NCBI GenBank assembly: GCA_046348835.1
Contig: JAXMDM010000004.1
Coordinates: 372,001-436,000, forward strand
Direction: 5' to 3'
Origin: Defluviicoccus sp046348835
GTDB lineage: Bacteria; Pseudomonadota; Alphaproteobacteria; Rhodospirillales; Defluviicoccaceae
DNA length: 64,000 nucleotides
Part shown: positions 27,610 to 36,476 of the stretch, in pieces
Layout of the letters: each line of letters begins with the position of its first letter
Position numbering within the stretch: the stretch's first letter is position 1
Notes under the pieces: model-generated
What the model was told of the DNA's origin: nothing
What the model saw: the letters and a program-made list of their open reading frames with translations, nothing else
The model's database searches: none
Translations under genes and position numbers: made by a program

Positions 27610-29001
27610 TCAGTTGCCGGTGAGGATCCGGTCGACAAGCTGCTTTACAGTAGGCACGAATCCATTGGAATAAAACGGGTCTTTGGCAAATCGATAGGCA
27701 TTGTGGCCGGCGAACATCAGATTGTCTTCGATATCGCCACCGTGAGCGATGCACTGCAGGGTCTTTTGTATGCAGAACGAGCGTGGATCGGCCGGGCGCC
27801 CGGTCGTACCGGCGTCGTTCTCGGCCCAGTTGGAGAATCGGCAGGCGCTGAGACACCCCATGCATGCCTGCTGATCCGACCGGATCTCCACCGATTTGGC
27901 CGCGGTGACGAAGACCATCGTCGAGTCCGGTGTCCGCAGCGGCTCGGTGTAGCCGGCGGCAATCCATCCGGCTAACCGGCGTTCGTCGGCCGGCGTGACG
28001 AACACGGTGCGGCCGCGCGCGCCGATGGAAAGCGGCCGGGTGTGCTCTCCCACCGGTTCGCGGGTGTAGGCCACTTGCCGCTCATTGCGTTCGATGAGTT
28101 CCTGCAAGAACCGGTTGTGGACCGCCGACGAGTAGAAACCGGTCGGGCTGAAGCGGTTGAGGAAGACGTCACCTTCCTCCAGGTTCAGCAGCCTGCGCTT
28201 CCAGTCGTCGGAGATGGGACTCTCCCGGGTGACCAGCGGCCGAGTGCCGAACTGAAAGGCGATGGGGCCCAGTTCCGGATTGTCGATCCAGTCCTGCCAC
28301 TCCCGCAGGAACCAGACTCCGCCGGCCATGAAGATGGGGACCTCGGCGAGCCCGAACGCGCGCATTTCCTGGCGCAGGGCAAGCACGCGCGGGTAGGGCG
28401 ACTCCCTGTGCTGCGGATCCTCCGAATTGCTGAGCCCGTTATGGCCGCCGGCCAGCCAGGGGTCCTCGTAGACGACGCCGCCGAGGGCGTCGCGATAGCG
28501 ATGATAAGCTCGCTTCCAGAGCGCCCGGAACGCGCGCCCGGATGACACGATGGGGTAACAAAAGACGCCGAACCGGGCGGCGATCTCCGCCATTCGGTAA
28601 GGCATTCCCGCACCGCAGGTAATGCCGTGAATGAGGCCTTTGGCGCCATCGAGGATGCCGGCCAGGATCCGAGGGGTGGCCGCCGCTTCCCAGAGCACGT
28701 TCATGTGCAGCCGGCCACCGCCGCCCGCCGATTCGTGAGCGACCCGGGCTTGGTTGATGCCGCCGCGGATGGCGAACGCGATGAGCTCTTCGTAGCGTTC
28801 TCGGCGGGTCTTGCCCTTGTACACCTGCGGCACGACCCGGCCGGCGGAATCGAGAAAGTCGGCATTGACGCCGGAAAAGGTTCCGACGCAGCCTGCCTGG
28901 GCAAAGGCGCCAGAGCTGTGGCCGGTGGAAATGGAAACGCCCTTGCCGCCTTCGACGATGGGCAGCACCTCGGCACCGGAGATCCGAAGCGGATTAAGCA
29001 A
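27610..29001 (-). CDS. NAD(P)H-dependent flavin oxidoreductase with Cys-rich tail
   Basis: 463-residue FMN enzyme of the nitronate monooxygenase/enoyl-reductase-like TIM-barrel family. Seen are GGKGVSISTGHSSGAFA near the N-terminus, HESAGGGGRLHMNV, FGVFCYPIVSSGRAFRA, PIFMAGGVWFLREW and QFGTRPLVTRESPIS in the FMN phosphate region. The start is TTG; a stop five codons upstream excludes a longer frame. After residue 340 comes an extension with C380-MG-C383-LSA-C387 and C410/C417, spacing that could hold a metal or Fe-S cluster. It lies between pnp and irr with strong stem-loops on both sides, so it is probably its own transcript. Substrate unknown. Confidence 0.85.
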   Translation of the reverse strand: MLNPLRISGAEVLPIVEGGKGVSISTGHSSGAFAQAGCVGTFSGVNADFLDSAGRVVPQVYKGKTRRERYEELIAFAIRGGINQARVAHESAGGGGRLHMNVLWEAAATPRILAGILDGAKGLIHGITCGAGMPYRMAEIAARFGVFCYPIVSSGRAFRALWKRAYHRYRDALGGVVYEDPWLAGGHNGLSNSEDPQHRESPYPRVLALRQEMRAFGLAEVPIFMAGGVWFLREWQDWIDNPELGPIAFQFGTRPLVTRESPISDDWKRRLLNLEEGDVFLNRFSPTGFYSSAVHNRFLQELIERNERQVAYTREPVGEHTRPLSIGARGRTVFVTPADERRLAGWIAAGYTEPLRTPDSTMVFVTAAKSVEIRSDQQACMGCLSACRFSNWAENDAGTTGRPADPRSFCIQKTLQCIAHGGDIEDNLMFAGHNAYRFAKDPFYSNGFVPTVKQLVDRILTGN

Positions 29002-29092
29002 AATCTGAAAACCTCAGCCAAGGGAGCGCCCGGCTGAACAGACGACCCGATGCCGCCGCAGCCGAACGCCCTCCCCCCTTAGATGATATATA

Positions 29093-29172
29093 GACACCGT
29101 AGGAAAAGGCGAGCCTTGCGGTGTCGGCCCGTCCTCTGGGCCGCTGAGCTCGCTGCGACGGCCGCAGCGAGC
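29093..29172 (-). terminator. Three tandem stem-loops downstream of pnp
   Basis: Reading away from pnp on the minus strand: a perfect 10-bp stem (GCTCGCTGCG / CGCAGCGAGC, 5-base loop, 29148-29172) six bases after the stop; a 6-bp stem CGGCCC/GGGCCG (29125-29143); then GACACCG/CGGTGTC (29093-29125) enclosing a smaller AAGGC/GCCTT hairpin and a TTTT run. This is a stacked terminator or 3' stabilising structure for the rpsO-pnp transcript. Confidence 0.65.
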
Positions 29173-29178
29173 CCGAGA

Positions 29179-31329
29179 TCAGGTCGCCGCCTTTGCCGAT
29201 CCGAGAGAGGCGGAGATGTCCTGACCGGTGGCCTGATCGACGGCACGGATGGACAGCTTGATCTTTCCCCGGTCGTCGATGCCGATGACCTTCACCTTGA
29301 CCTGATCGCCCACCTGCACGACGTCGCTCACCTTGGCCACCCGCTGTGGCGACAGCTCGCTGATATGCACCAGCCCATCGCGGTTGCCGAGGAAGTTCAC
29401 GAAGGCACCGAAATCCACCAGCTTGACCACCTTGCCGCTGTAGATGACGCCCACCTCGGGCTCGGCGGCGATGGACCGTATCCAATCGATGGCGGCGTCG
29501 GCCGAGCGCTGGTCGACCGCCGCCACCTTTACCGTACCGTCGTCCTCGAGGTCGACCCGGGCACCGGTGACTTCGCAGATCTCGCGGATGACCTTGCCTC
29601 CGGGGCCGATCACCTCGCGAATCTTTTCCTTGTTGATGTGAATGACGGTGATGCGGGGCGCGGTCTGGCTGAGACCGTCGCGGGCGGTGGAGATCGCCCG
29701 GTTCATCTTGTCGAGGATGTGCAGCCGGCCGTTCCGGGCCTGATTGAGCGCTACCTGCATGATCGCCTCGGTGATCGAGGTGATCTTGATGTCCATCTGC
29801 AGGGCGGTAATTCCCTGATCGGTGCCCGCCACCTTGAAGTCCATGTCGCCCAGGTGATCCTCGTCGCCGAGGATATCGGACAGCACGACGAAGTCGTCGC
29901 CCTCCTTGATCAGGCCCATGGCGATTCCCGCGCAGGCCCGCGGCAGGGGGACGCCGGCATCCATCAGCGACAGGGACGCGCCGCAGACGGTTGCCATCGA
30001 GGACGAGCCGTTGGATTCGGTGACCTCCGACACGACCCGGATGGTGTAGGGAAAATCCGCTTTCGCCGGCATCAACGGCCGGATCGATCGCCAGGCCAGC
30101 TTGCCGTGGCCGACCTCACGCCGGCCGGTAAAGCCGAAGCGACCGGCCTCGCCCACCGAATAGGGCGGGAAGTTGTAGTGGAGCATAAAGTGCTCGCGAT
30201 ACTCGCCGGCGAGCGCGTCGACGATCTGCTCGTCCTGACCGGTCCCAAGGGTCGTCACCGCCAGCGCCTGGGTTTCGCCGCGGGTGAACAGCGCGCTGCC
30301 GTGGGCTCGGGTCAGCAGGCCCACCTCGACGTCGATCGGACGGATGCCCTCGGGACCGCGGCCGTCGATGCGCCGATTGCTGGCGATGATGCCGCGGCGG
30401 ACGACGTCCTTTTCCAGCTCCTTGAACTGTTCGTCGAAGGCCTGGAAGAGCAGCGCCGCATCGATGCTCTCGTCCTGGCCGAGCTGATCGGATGTCCGTT
30501 GCTTCACCTGGGATACCCGTTCGCGGCGTACGCCCTTCACCGTTTCCGCATAGGCTTCGCGCAGGTCCGCCTCGGCCAGGTCGCGGATGCGCTGGGCGAG
30601 ATCCCCATAGCCGACCATGGGCGGCGGCAGGTCCACCGGGTCCTTGGCGCAGGCCTCGGCCAGTTCGATGATCGCGTCGATGACCGGCTGGAAGCTGCGG
30701 TGACCGAACATCACCGCGCCCAGCATGACGTCCTCGGAAAGCTCGCTGGCTTCGGACTCGACCATCAGCACCCCTTCGCGGGTGCCGGCGACGACCAAAT
30801 CCAGCTTGCTGACCGGCATTTCGTCCCGCTGCGGATTGAGGACGTAGGCGCCGTCGATGTAACCGACCCGGCAGCCGCCGATCGGGCCGTAGAACGGCAC
30901 GCCGGACAGGGTCAACGCCGCCGAAGTGCCGATCATCGCCGGGATGTCGGGATTGTTTTCCAGGTCATGGGACAGCACCGTGCAGATGATCTGCGTCTCG
31001 TTGCGGAACCCCTTGGCGAACAATGGCCGGATCGGCCGATCGATGAGGCGCGAGGTTAGAATCTCGTTTTCGGCCGGCCGACCCTCGCGCTTGAAAAAGC
31101 CGCCCGGAATCTTGCCGGCGGCGAAGCTCTTCTCCTGGTAATGGACCGACAGCGGAAAGAAATCCAATCCTGCCTTCGCCGTCTTCTCGTACACCGCCGT
31201 GCACAGGACCTGGGTGTCGCCCAACGACACGAGGACGGCACCATCGGCTTGGCGGGCAATCTTGCCGGTCTCGAGAACGAGGCGACGTCCGCCCCACTCG
31301 AGTTCCTTACGAAACACCTTGAACATCAT
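29179..31329 (-). CDS. pnp: Polyribonucleotide nucleotidyltransferase (PNPase)
   Basis: 716-residue phosphorolytic 3'-5' exoribonuclease, trimeric core of the RNA degradosome. Two RNase PH domains are present: about 10-230 (MFKVFRKELEWGGRRLVLE, GGFFKREGRPAENEILTSR) and 320-540 (GSALFTRGETQALAVTTLG, FPYTIRVVSEVTESNGSSSM with the catalytic Asp in EDHLGDMDFKVAG). A KH domain follows (HINKEKIREVIGPGGKVIRE), then S1 (GVIYSGKVVKLVDFGAFVNF). AAGGA precedes the ATG. It follows rpsO by 68 bases, the universal rpsO-pnp pairing. The 68-base leader is GC-rich and folds easily, matching known PNPase autoregulation, though this is inference. Confidence 0.98.
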   Translation of the reverse strand: MMFKVFRKELEWGGRRLVLETGKIARQADGAVLVSLGDTQVLCTAVYEKTAKAGLDFFPLSVHYQEKSFAAGKIPGGFFKREGRPAENEILTSRLIDRPIRPLFAKGFRNETQIICTVLSHDLENNPDIPAMIGTSAALTLSGVPFYGPIGGCRVGYIDGAYVLNPQRDEMPVSKLDLVVAGTREGVLMVESEASELSEDVMLGAVMFGHRSFQPVIDAIIELAEACAKDPVDLPPPMVGYGDLAQRIRDLAEADLREAYAETVKGVRRERVSQVKQRTSDQLGQDESIDAALLFQAFDEQFKELEKDVVRRGIIASNRRIDGRGPEGIRPIDVEVGLLTRAHGSALFTRGETQALAVTTLGTGQDEQIVDALAGEYREHFMLHYNFPPYSVGEAGRFGFTGRREVGHGKLAWRSIRPLMPAKADFPYTIRVVSEVTESNGSSSMATVCGASLSLMDAGVPLPRACAGIAMGLIKEGDDFVVLSDILGDEDHLGDMDFKVAGTDQGITALQMDIKITSITEAIMQVALNQARNGRLHILDKMNRAISTARDGLSQTAPRITVIHINKEKIREVIGPGGKVIREICEVTGARVDLEDDGTVKVAAVDQRSADAAIDWIRSIAAEPEVGVIYSGKVVKLVDFGAFVNFLGNRDGLVHISELSPQRVAKVSDVVQVGDQVKVKVIGIDDRGKIKLSIRAVDQATGQDISASLGSAKAAT

Positions 31330-31397
31330 TCAGTCCTTATTGGAGTGGGGGCCGGGTCGGCAGAAGCCAGTCAGCCGCGGCTCGTGCGGGCGGCGGC

Positions 31398-31667
31398 TCA
31401 GCGCCTTAATCCGAGGCGCTCGACCAGCCGTTCGTAGCGACCCACTTCCTTTTTCTTCAGATAGTCGAGAAGGCGTCGGCGCTGCCCCACCATCATCAAC
31501 AGGCCGCGTCGGGAGTGGAAATCCTTCCGGTGCGTTTTCAGGTGCTCGGTCAGGTTGCGGATACGCTCGCTCAGGATGGCGACCTGCACCTCGGGAGATC
31601 CCGTATCACCCTCGTGGGTGGCGTAATCCGTAATCACTTCTTGCTTCCGGCCAGCGGTAATCGACAT
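31398..31667 (-). CDS. rpsO: Small ribosomal subunit protein uS15
   Basis: 89-residue primary 16S rRNA-binding protein. The start MSITAGRKQEVITDYATHEGDTGSPEVQ is canonical, placing the ATG at 31667; the ATG six codons earlier overlaps the truB stop. HRKDFHSRRGLLMMVGQRRRLLDYLKK is the hallmark rRNA-binding block. It lies 14 bases after truB and 68 before pnp in the conserved infB-rbfA-truB-rpsO-pnp order. The GGAG ten bases ahead serves as ribosome site. Confidence 0.98.
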   Translation of the reverse strand: MSITAGRKQEVITDYATHEGDTGSPEVQVAILSERIRNLTEHLKTHRKDFHSRRGLLMMVGQRRRLLDYLKKKEVGRYERLVERLGLRR

Positions 31668-31681
31668 CTCCAATCCCTTCG

Positions 31682-32623
31682 TCATAGGTTCAACACGCGC
31701 ACCGGCCGAAGCTCGCCACCCTTGATCTGCGCCAGAGCAACGGGCTTGCCGTTGGCTGTTGCGCAGACGATCGCGTCGGCCGCCGCGTGCGGGAGGGGTG
31801 AACGAATAGCCACCGGCAGGACCGCAATGGGCCGGCCGTGTTGTAGGCTTCGCGCTTCTGCCGCCGTCAGGACCAGCGCCGGGATGTCGGCCAGCGCCGC
31901 GCCCACGGGCAGCAAAACTTCGTCCAGTGCTTCGGTACTATGCCCGATCGCAGCTATACGATCCAGAGTCATCGCCTGGTCGAGGGAGAACGGACCGACG
32001 CTCAACCGCCGCAAGTCTGCCACCGCCCCATAGGTGCCCAGGTCGCGGGCGATGTCACGGGCGATCGCCCGCATGTAGACGCCCTTGCGCGCGGCGACCT
32101 CGAAGACGGCATGGTCGGCGTCGGGCATTGCCACCAGCTCTATGCGGTCGATGGTGACCCGACGCGGTTGCAGGGTCACCGGCTGTTGGGAGCGCGCCAG
32201 GGCGTAGGCCCGTCGCCCCCCCACCTTGATCGCCGAATAGGTCGGCGGGATCTGTTCGATGTCGCCGAGGTAGCGAGGCAATTGCCGGCGGATGGCGACT
32301 TCGTCGGGACGGAGGTCGCAACGGGCGGTGACCTCGCCCTCGATATCGTCGGTGCTGCGGGACTCGCCCCAGCGCACGGTGAACCGATAGCTTTTTTCAC
32401 CGTCGACGACGTACGCCATCGTCTTGGTGGCTTCACCGAGGGCGATGGGCAGGACGCCCGTCGCCAGCGGATCGAGTGTGCCGCCATGGCCGGCCTTGGC
32501 CGCGCCGGTGGCACGCCGCACGGCCGAGACCACGCGAGCCGAGGTGGTGCCCGACGGCTTGTCGATGATCAGCCAGCCGTGCACGGCGGCCACCCGGCGG
32601 CCGGTCGCGTCCGCACCCGTCAT
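31682..32623 (-). CDS. truB: tRNA pseudouridine(55) synthase
   Basis: 313-residue enzyme forming pseudouridine 55 in the T-loop of tRNA. HGWLIIDKPSGTTSARVV opens the protein and KAGHGGTLDPLATGVLPIALGEATK holds the catalytic Asp; the thumb and the AYALARSQQ and RKGVYMRAIARDIAR blocks follow, with a C-terminal TruB domain ending GGELRPVRVLNL. It overlaps rbfA by 4 bases. Confidence 0.97.
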   Translation of the reverse strand: MTGADATGRRVAAVHGWLIIDKPSGTTSARVVSAVRRATGAAKAGHGGTLDPLATGVLPIALGEATKTMAYVVDGEKSYRFTVRWGESRSTDDIEGEVTARCDLRPDEVAIRRQLPRYLGDIEQIPPTYSAIKVGGRRAYALARSQQPVTLQPRRVTIDRIELVAMPDADHAVFEVAARKGVYMRAIARDIARDLGTYGAVADLRRLSVGPFSLDQAMTLDRIAAIGHSTEALDEVLLPVGAALADIPALVLTAAEARSLQHGRPIAVLPVAIRSPLPHAAADAIVCATANGKPVALAQIKGGELRPVRVLNL

Positions 32624-33069
32624 TTTCCGCCGTCCTCCCGATCCCCGGCGTTGTTGGCGTCGTCACCCTCTTCGCCCGGCGCGGCGGTCGTCTCGCGCAA
32701 GTCGCGGACCACGTCCGGGCTGTGCAACAGCTCGTTGATGTGGCCGGCCCGATCGAACGAGACGTCCATGCGGAAGGTGAGGTTCGGTACGCTTCGCAGT
32801 CGAACGGCGGCGGCGATCTGCCTGCGCAGGAAGCCGCGGGCGCGGATCAGCGCGGCCAGCACCTCGCTGCCGCCGGTACCCCCGAGGGGCATGACGAACA
32901 CCACCGCTTGCCGCAAATCCGGTGACATCCGCACCTCTGTCACGGTGATCGGCACGGCCAACTCGGGGTCGCGCAGTTCGCCTCGTTCGAAAATGGCGGC
33001 GAGGGCATGGCGCATTTCCTCGCCGACCCTGAGCTGCCGCTGGCTCGGCCCGTCCGCCGATCGTCGCAT
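32620..33069 (-). CDS. rbfA: Ribosome-binding factor A
   Basis: 149-residue KH-like assembly factor for the 30S subunit and 16S rRNA 5' processing. QRQLRVGEEMRHALAAIFERGEL, VTEVRMSPDLRQAVVFVMPLGG and RFLRRQIAAAVRLRSVPNLTFRMDVSF are the family blocks. The C-terminal 30 residues are acidic and low in complexity. It follows infB by 36 bases and overlaps truB by 4. Confidence 0.96.
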   Translation of the reverse strand: MRRSADGPSQRQLRVGEEMRHALAAIFERGELRDPELAVPITVTEVRMSPDLRQAVVFVMPLGGTGGSEVLAALIRARGFLRRQIAAAVRLRSVPNLTFRMDVSFDRAGHINELLHSPDVVRDLRETTAAPGEEGDDANNAGDREDGGK

Positions 33070-33105
33070 CCGGTCTTAGCGCCGCTTGGCACTGCAGCCC
33101 CGGGG

Positions 33106-35793
33106 CTACAGTTGACGCGCTACCTCCTGTATCTCATAGCACTCGATGGTGTCGCCCACCTGGATGTCCTGATAACCGGCGATGGCGATACCGCAGTCGT
33201 ATCCCTCCTTGACCTCGCGCACATCGTCCTTGAACCGCTTGAGCTGACCCAACTCGCCGTCGTGGATGACGACGCTGTCGCGCAGCAGCCGCAGCTTGGC
33301 GCCGCGGCGGACGACGCCCTCGGTCACCATGCAGCCGGCGATCTTGCCCATCTTGGTGATGCTGAAGACCTCGCGGATCTCGGCGTAGCCGAGGATGTGC
33401 TCCTTCAGAGTGGGAGACAGCATGCCGGAAAGCAGCTGTTTCATCTCGTCGGCGAGTTCATAGATGATGGAGTAATAGCGGATCTCGACGCCGTCGCGGT
33501 GCGCCATCTCCCGCGCCTGGGGATTGGCGCGAACATTGAACCCGATGATCAGGGCGTTGGAAGCGCGGGCCAGCGTGACATCGCTTTCGTTGATGCCGCC
33601 GACGCCGGCGTGCAGGACGTTGACGCTGACGTCGTCGGTGGAAAGCTTCTCGAGGGCGCCGACGATCGCCTCGGTGGAGCCGTGGACGTCGGCCTTGACC
33701 AGTAGCGCCAGCTCCTTGCTCTGCCCCTGCTGGATACGGCTCATCATCTGCTCGACGGTGCCGCGGGTCGCCGTCGTCCGCGCATCGCGCAGCCGGCGCT
33801 GGCGGAACTCGGTCACCTCGCGGGCGCGGCTCTCGCTCGGGACGACGATGAGGTCGTCACCCGCTGCCGGCGTCCCGTTGAGCCCGAGGATTTCCACCGG
33901 CATTCCCGGTCCCGCCACCTGCACGTCGTCGCCCGCCGCATCCATGAGACCGCGCACCCGTCCCCACTCGGAGCCGGCAACGAAGATATCGCCGATCTTG
34001 AGCGAACCGCGCTGGACCAGGCAGGTGGCGACCGCACCGCGGCCCCGTTCGATCTTGGTCTCGATGATCACGCCTTCCGCCGGGCGGCTGGGATTGGCCC
34101 GCAGATCGAGCACCTCCGCCTGCAGCAGGATCGTTTCGGCCAGCTTGTCGAGGTTGGTTCCCTGCTTGGCCGAGACCGGAACCGACAGGGTTTCACCGCC
34201 GAGATCTTCCACCTGGATGCCGTACTGCAGCAGCTCGGTGCGGACCTTTTCCGGGTTGGCGTCCGGACGGTCGATTTTGTTGATGGCGACGATGAGGGGA
34301 ACGCCGGCGGCCTTGGCGTGGGTGATGGCCTCGGCCGTCTGCGGCATGACGCCATCGTCGGCGGCGACCACCAGAACGACGATGTCGGTCACCTGGGCGC
34401 CGCGCGCCCGCATCTGGGTGAACGCCGCGTGACCCGGGGTATCGATGAAGGTGATCTTGTCGCCGCTGGCCAGGGTAACCTGATAGGCACCGATGTGCTG
34501 GGTGATGCCGCCCGCCTCATGGGCGGCAACGTCGGTCTTGCGCAGAGCATCGAGCAGCGACGTCTTGCCGTGGTCGACGTGTCCCATCACCGTGACCACC
34601 GGCGGCCGTGTCACCAGATCCGCATCCGTATCGGCGGCGCCGCGCAGGCCGATCTCCACGTCGGCATCGCTCACCCGCTTGATGTTGTGGCCGAATTCCG
34701 CGACCACCAGTTCCGCCGTATCGGCGTCGATTGACTGGGTGATGGTGGCCATGACCCCCATACGCATCAGCGTCTTGATGACGTCGGCGCCCCGCTCGGC
34801 CATGCGGTTGGCGAGTTCCTGGACAGTGATCACCTCGGGGACGACCACGTCGCGGACCACTTTCGCCTCCATCCGCGCCGCCAACAGCTGCTTTTGCCGC
34901 TCCTTTTCCCGCGCCCTGCGCACCGAGGCGAGGCTGCGCATGCGCTCTCCGGCATCCTCCGGATCGTCGAAGACGCTGATCTTGCCGGTGCGGCGGGCAG
35001 CGCCGTCGGTGCGGCGGGCGGCACCGCTGCCGCGCTTCACGTCCGTCCGTGTGACGCGTCGGGCACGGCCACGCGCATCACCTTCCCCGTCCGCGGCTTC
35101 GGCGCCCGATCGCGCCGCCGGCGTCGTTGCGTCTCGGCGCGGTGCTGCCTCGCCCGGCTTCGCCGGTGTCGCCGCGGCGGCGGACGGTTTGGCCGGTGGC
35201 GCTGCCGGTGCGGCCGCGGCCGGCTGTGGCGCCGCCGCCGAAGCCGGCTCGGTCACCTCGGGCTCCGCCGCGGGGATGGGGGCGGGTGCCGGGATGGGGG
35301 ACCCGGCTTCGGGTACGGCCACCTCGGCCGCCGGTTCCTCTGCCGGCGCCACGGGCGCTTCCACATCGACGGGAGCCGGGGGAGGTGCCACCTCTTCGGC
35401 TTCCACCTGCAGGGCGGCCAGCTCCGCCGCGGTCTCCGCCGCAAGCGCCGCGTTGGTGCGCTCCTCTTCGGCCCGCCGCGCGGCATCCTGCAGGGCGCGG
35501 ACCCGGGCCTCCTTCTCGCGATTGGTTAGGCCCGAGGGCGCCTCTCGCCCTCCCGCACCACCGCGTCCGCTGCGCCCGCCCTCTCCGTCGCCGCGGCCAA
35601 CTTCGGTCACCCGACCGCCGGGTTCGGTGGAGAAGGTGCGCTTCTTGCGGACCTCGACCGTCACCATCTTCGAGCGGCCGTGGGAAAAGCTCTGTCGGAC
35701 CTGACCGGTTTCCACAGTCTTCTTCAGCTCCAGCTTGCCCGGTCGGCCGATGGTCGGCCCTTTCGGACTGTTCTGATCATTCATATCGGTCAT
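33106..35793 (-). CDS. infB: Translation initiation factor IF-2
   Basis: 895-residue GTPase that brings initiator fMet-tRNA to the 30S subunit. The N-terminal IF2-associated segment (SFSHGRSKMVTVEVRKKRTF) precedes about 200 residues rich in Ala, Pro and Glu. G-domain motifs: GHVDHGKTSLLDALR (G1), DTPGHAAFTQMRARG (G3), NKIDRPDANPEK (G4) and SAKQGTNLD (G5). C-terminal domains II-IV end in YEIQEVARQL. It overlaps the ylxR-like gene by 4 bases. The repetitive Ala/Pro linker is usual in alphaproteobacteria. Confidence 0.98.
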   Translation of the reverse strand: MTDMNDQNSPKGPTIGRPGKLELKKTVETGQVRQSFSHGRSKMVTVEVRKKRTFSTEPGGRVTEVGRGDGEGGRSGRGGAGGREAPSGLTNREKEARVRALQDAARRAEEERTNAALAAETAAELAALQVEAEEVAPPPAPVDVEAPVAPAEEPAAEVAVPEAGSPIPAPAPIPAAEPEVTEPASAAAPQPAAAAPAAPPAKPSAAAATPAKPGEAAPRRDATTPAARSGAEAADGEGDARGRARRVTRTDVKRGSGAARRTDGAARRTGKISVFDDPEDAGERMRSLASVRRAREKERQKQLLAARMEAKVVRDVVVPEVITVQELANRMAERGADVIKTLMRMGVMATITQSIDADTAELVVAEFGHNIKRVSDADVEIGLRGAADTDADLVTRPPVVTVMGHVDHGKTSLLDALRKTDVAAHEAGGITQHIGAYQVTLASGDKITFIDTPGHAAFTQMRARGAQVTDIVVLVVAADDGVMPQTAEAITHAKAAGVPLIVAINKIDRPDANPEKVRTELLQYGIQVEDLGGETLSVPVSAKQGTNLDKLAETILLQAEVLDLRANPSRPAEGVIIETKIERGRGAVATCLVQRGSLKIGDIFVAGSEWGRVRGLMDAAGDDVQVAGPGMPVEILGLNGTPAAGDDLIVVPSESRAREVTEFRQRRLRDARTTATRGTVEQMMSRIQQGQSKELALLVKADVHGSTEAIVGALEKLSTDDVSVNVLHAGVGGINESDVTLARASNALIIGFNVRANPQAREMAHRDGVEIRYYSIIYELADEMKQLLSGMLSPTLKEHILGYAEIREVFSITKMGKIAGCMVTEGVVRRGAKLRLLRDSVVIHDGELGQLKRFKDDVREVKEGYDCGIAIAGYQDIQVGDTIECYEIQEVARQL

Positions 35794-36470
35794 CTCGCCA
35801 CGTCAATCCGATCGGTCTGGCCGCGTTGCGCATCCGCATCCGGGCCGGGGCCGAGCCCGCTGGATCCCCGCACCCCGGCAAGACGCCCGGCCTCGCGCAC
35901 GAGGGAGGCGGCGAGCCGGCCCGGGGCGACGACACCATGGACGCTACGAGGGCGTCCGGTCGTCTGACCGAGCTCGTCGGCGGTGAACACGTCGATGATC
36001 GGCACATGGGCGGAAAGGCCCCGCAAGCGGGCGCGATCGCGGACGTCCCCGTCCGCCGCCGCCAGGAGCAGACCCCCGCGGCCGGCAATCAGCCATTCCC
36101 GCACCTTCTCGAACCCGAACACCGCTTGTCCGGCGCGACGGGCAAGGCCGATGAAGTCGATGCAGCGACGCAGGAGCCCGTTTTCCACCCCGGCGATCAG
36201 ATCGTCGGCCACCACCACCGGCGCCTTCGCCGCCCGGCGAAACAGGTGTTTCAGGCGGGCGCGTTCAAGGGCGCGGCGGTCCGCCTTGACCCAGATGCCG
36301 TGACCGGGCAGTCGTTCCGCCAGGTCGGCGAGGAGGTGCCCGTCCGGGGAGACGACGAAACGGATGAGGTCCGTGGTCGGGCCGCTGCTACCGGTAGCAA
36401 TGCACCGCCGCTCGGGCACGTGCAGGTGCCGTCCCGCGGTCGGTTCGGAAATCGCAACCGGCGTCTCCAA
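35790..36470 (-). CDS. YlxR-like RNA-binding protein (DUF448 + L7Ae-like)
   Basis: 226-residue protein between nusA and infB. The DUF448/YlxR half (about 15-80) carries PERRCIATGSSGPTTDLIRFVV and LPGHGIWVKADRRALERA; the second half (about 90-190) resembles an L7Ae-like RNA-binding fold (IGLARRAGQAVFGFEKVREWL, GLSAHVPIIDVFTADELGQTTGR). The fusion is standard in alphaproteobacteria. It follows nusA by 6 bases and overlaps infB by 4. Precise function is unsettled; RNA binding in transcription/translation is inferred from fold and position. Confidence 0.9.
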   Translation of the reverse strand: METPVAISEPTAGRHLHVPERRCIATGSSGPTTDLIRFVVSPDGHLLADLAERLPGHGIWVKADRRALERARLKHLFRRAAKAPVVVADDLIAGVENGLLRRCIDFIGLARRAGQAVFGFEKVREWLIAGRGGLLLAAADGDVRDRARLRGLSAHVPIIDVFTADELGQTTGRPRSVHGVVAPGRLAASLVREAGRLAGVRGSSGLGPGPDADAQRGQTDRIDVAR

Positions 36471-36476
36471 GCCACC

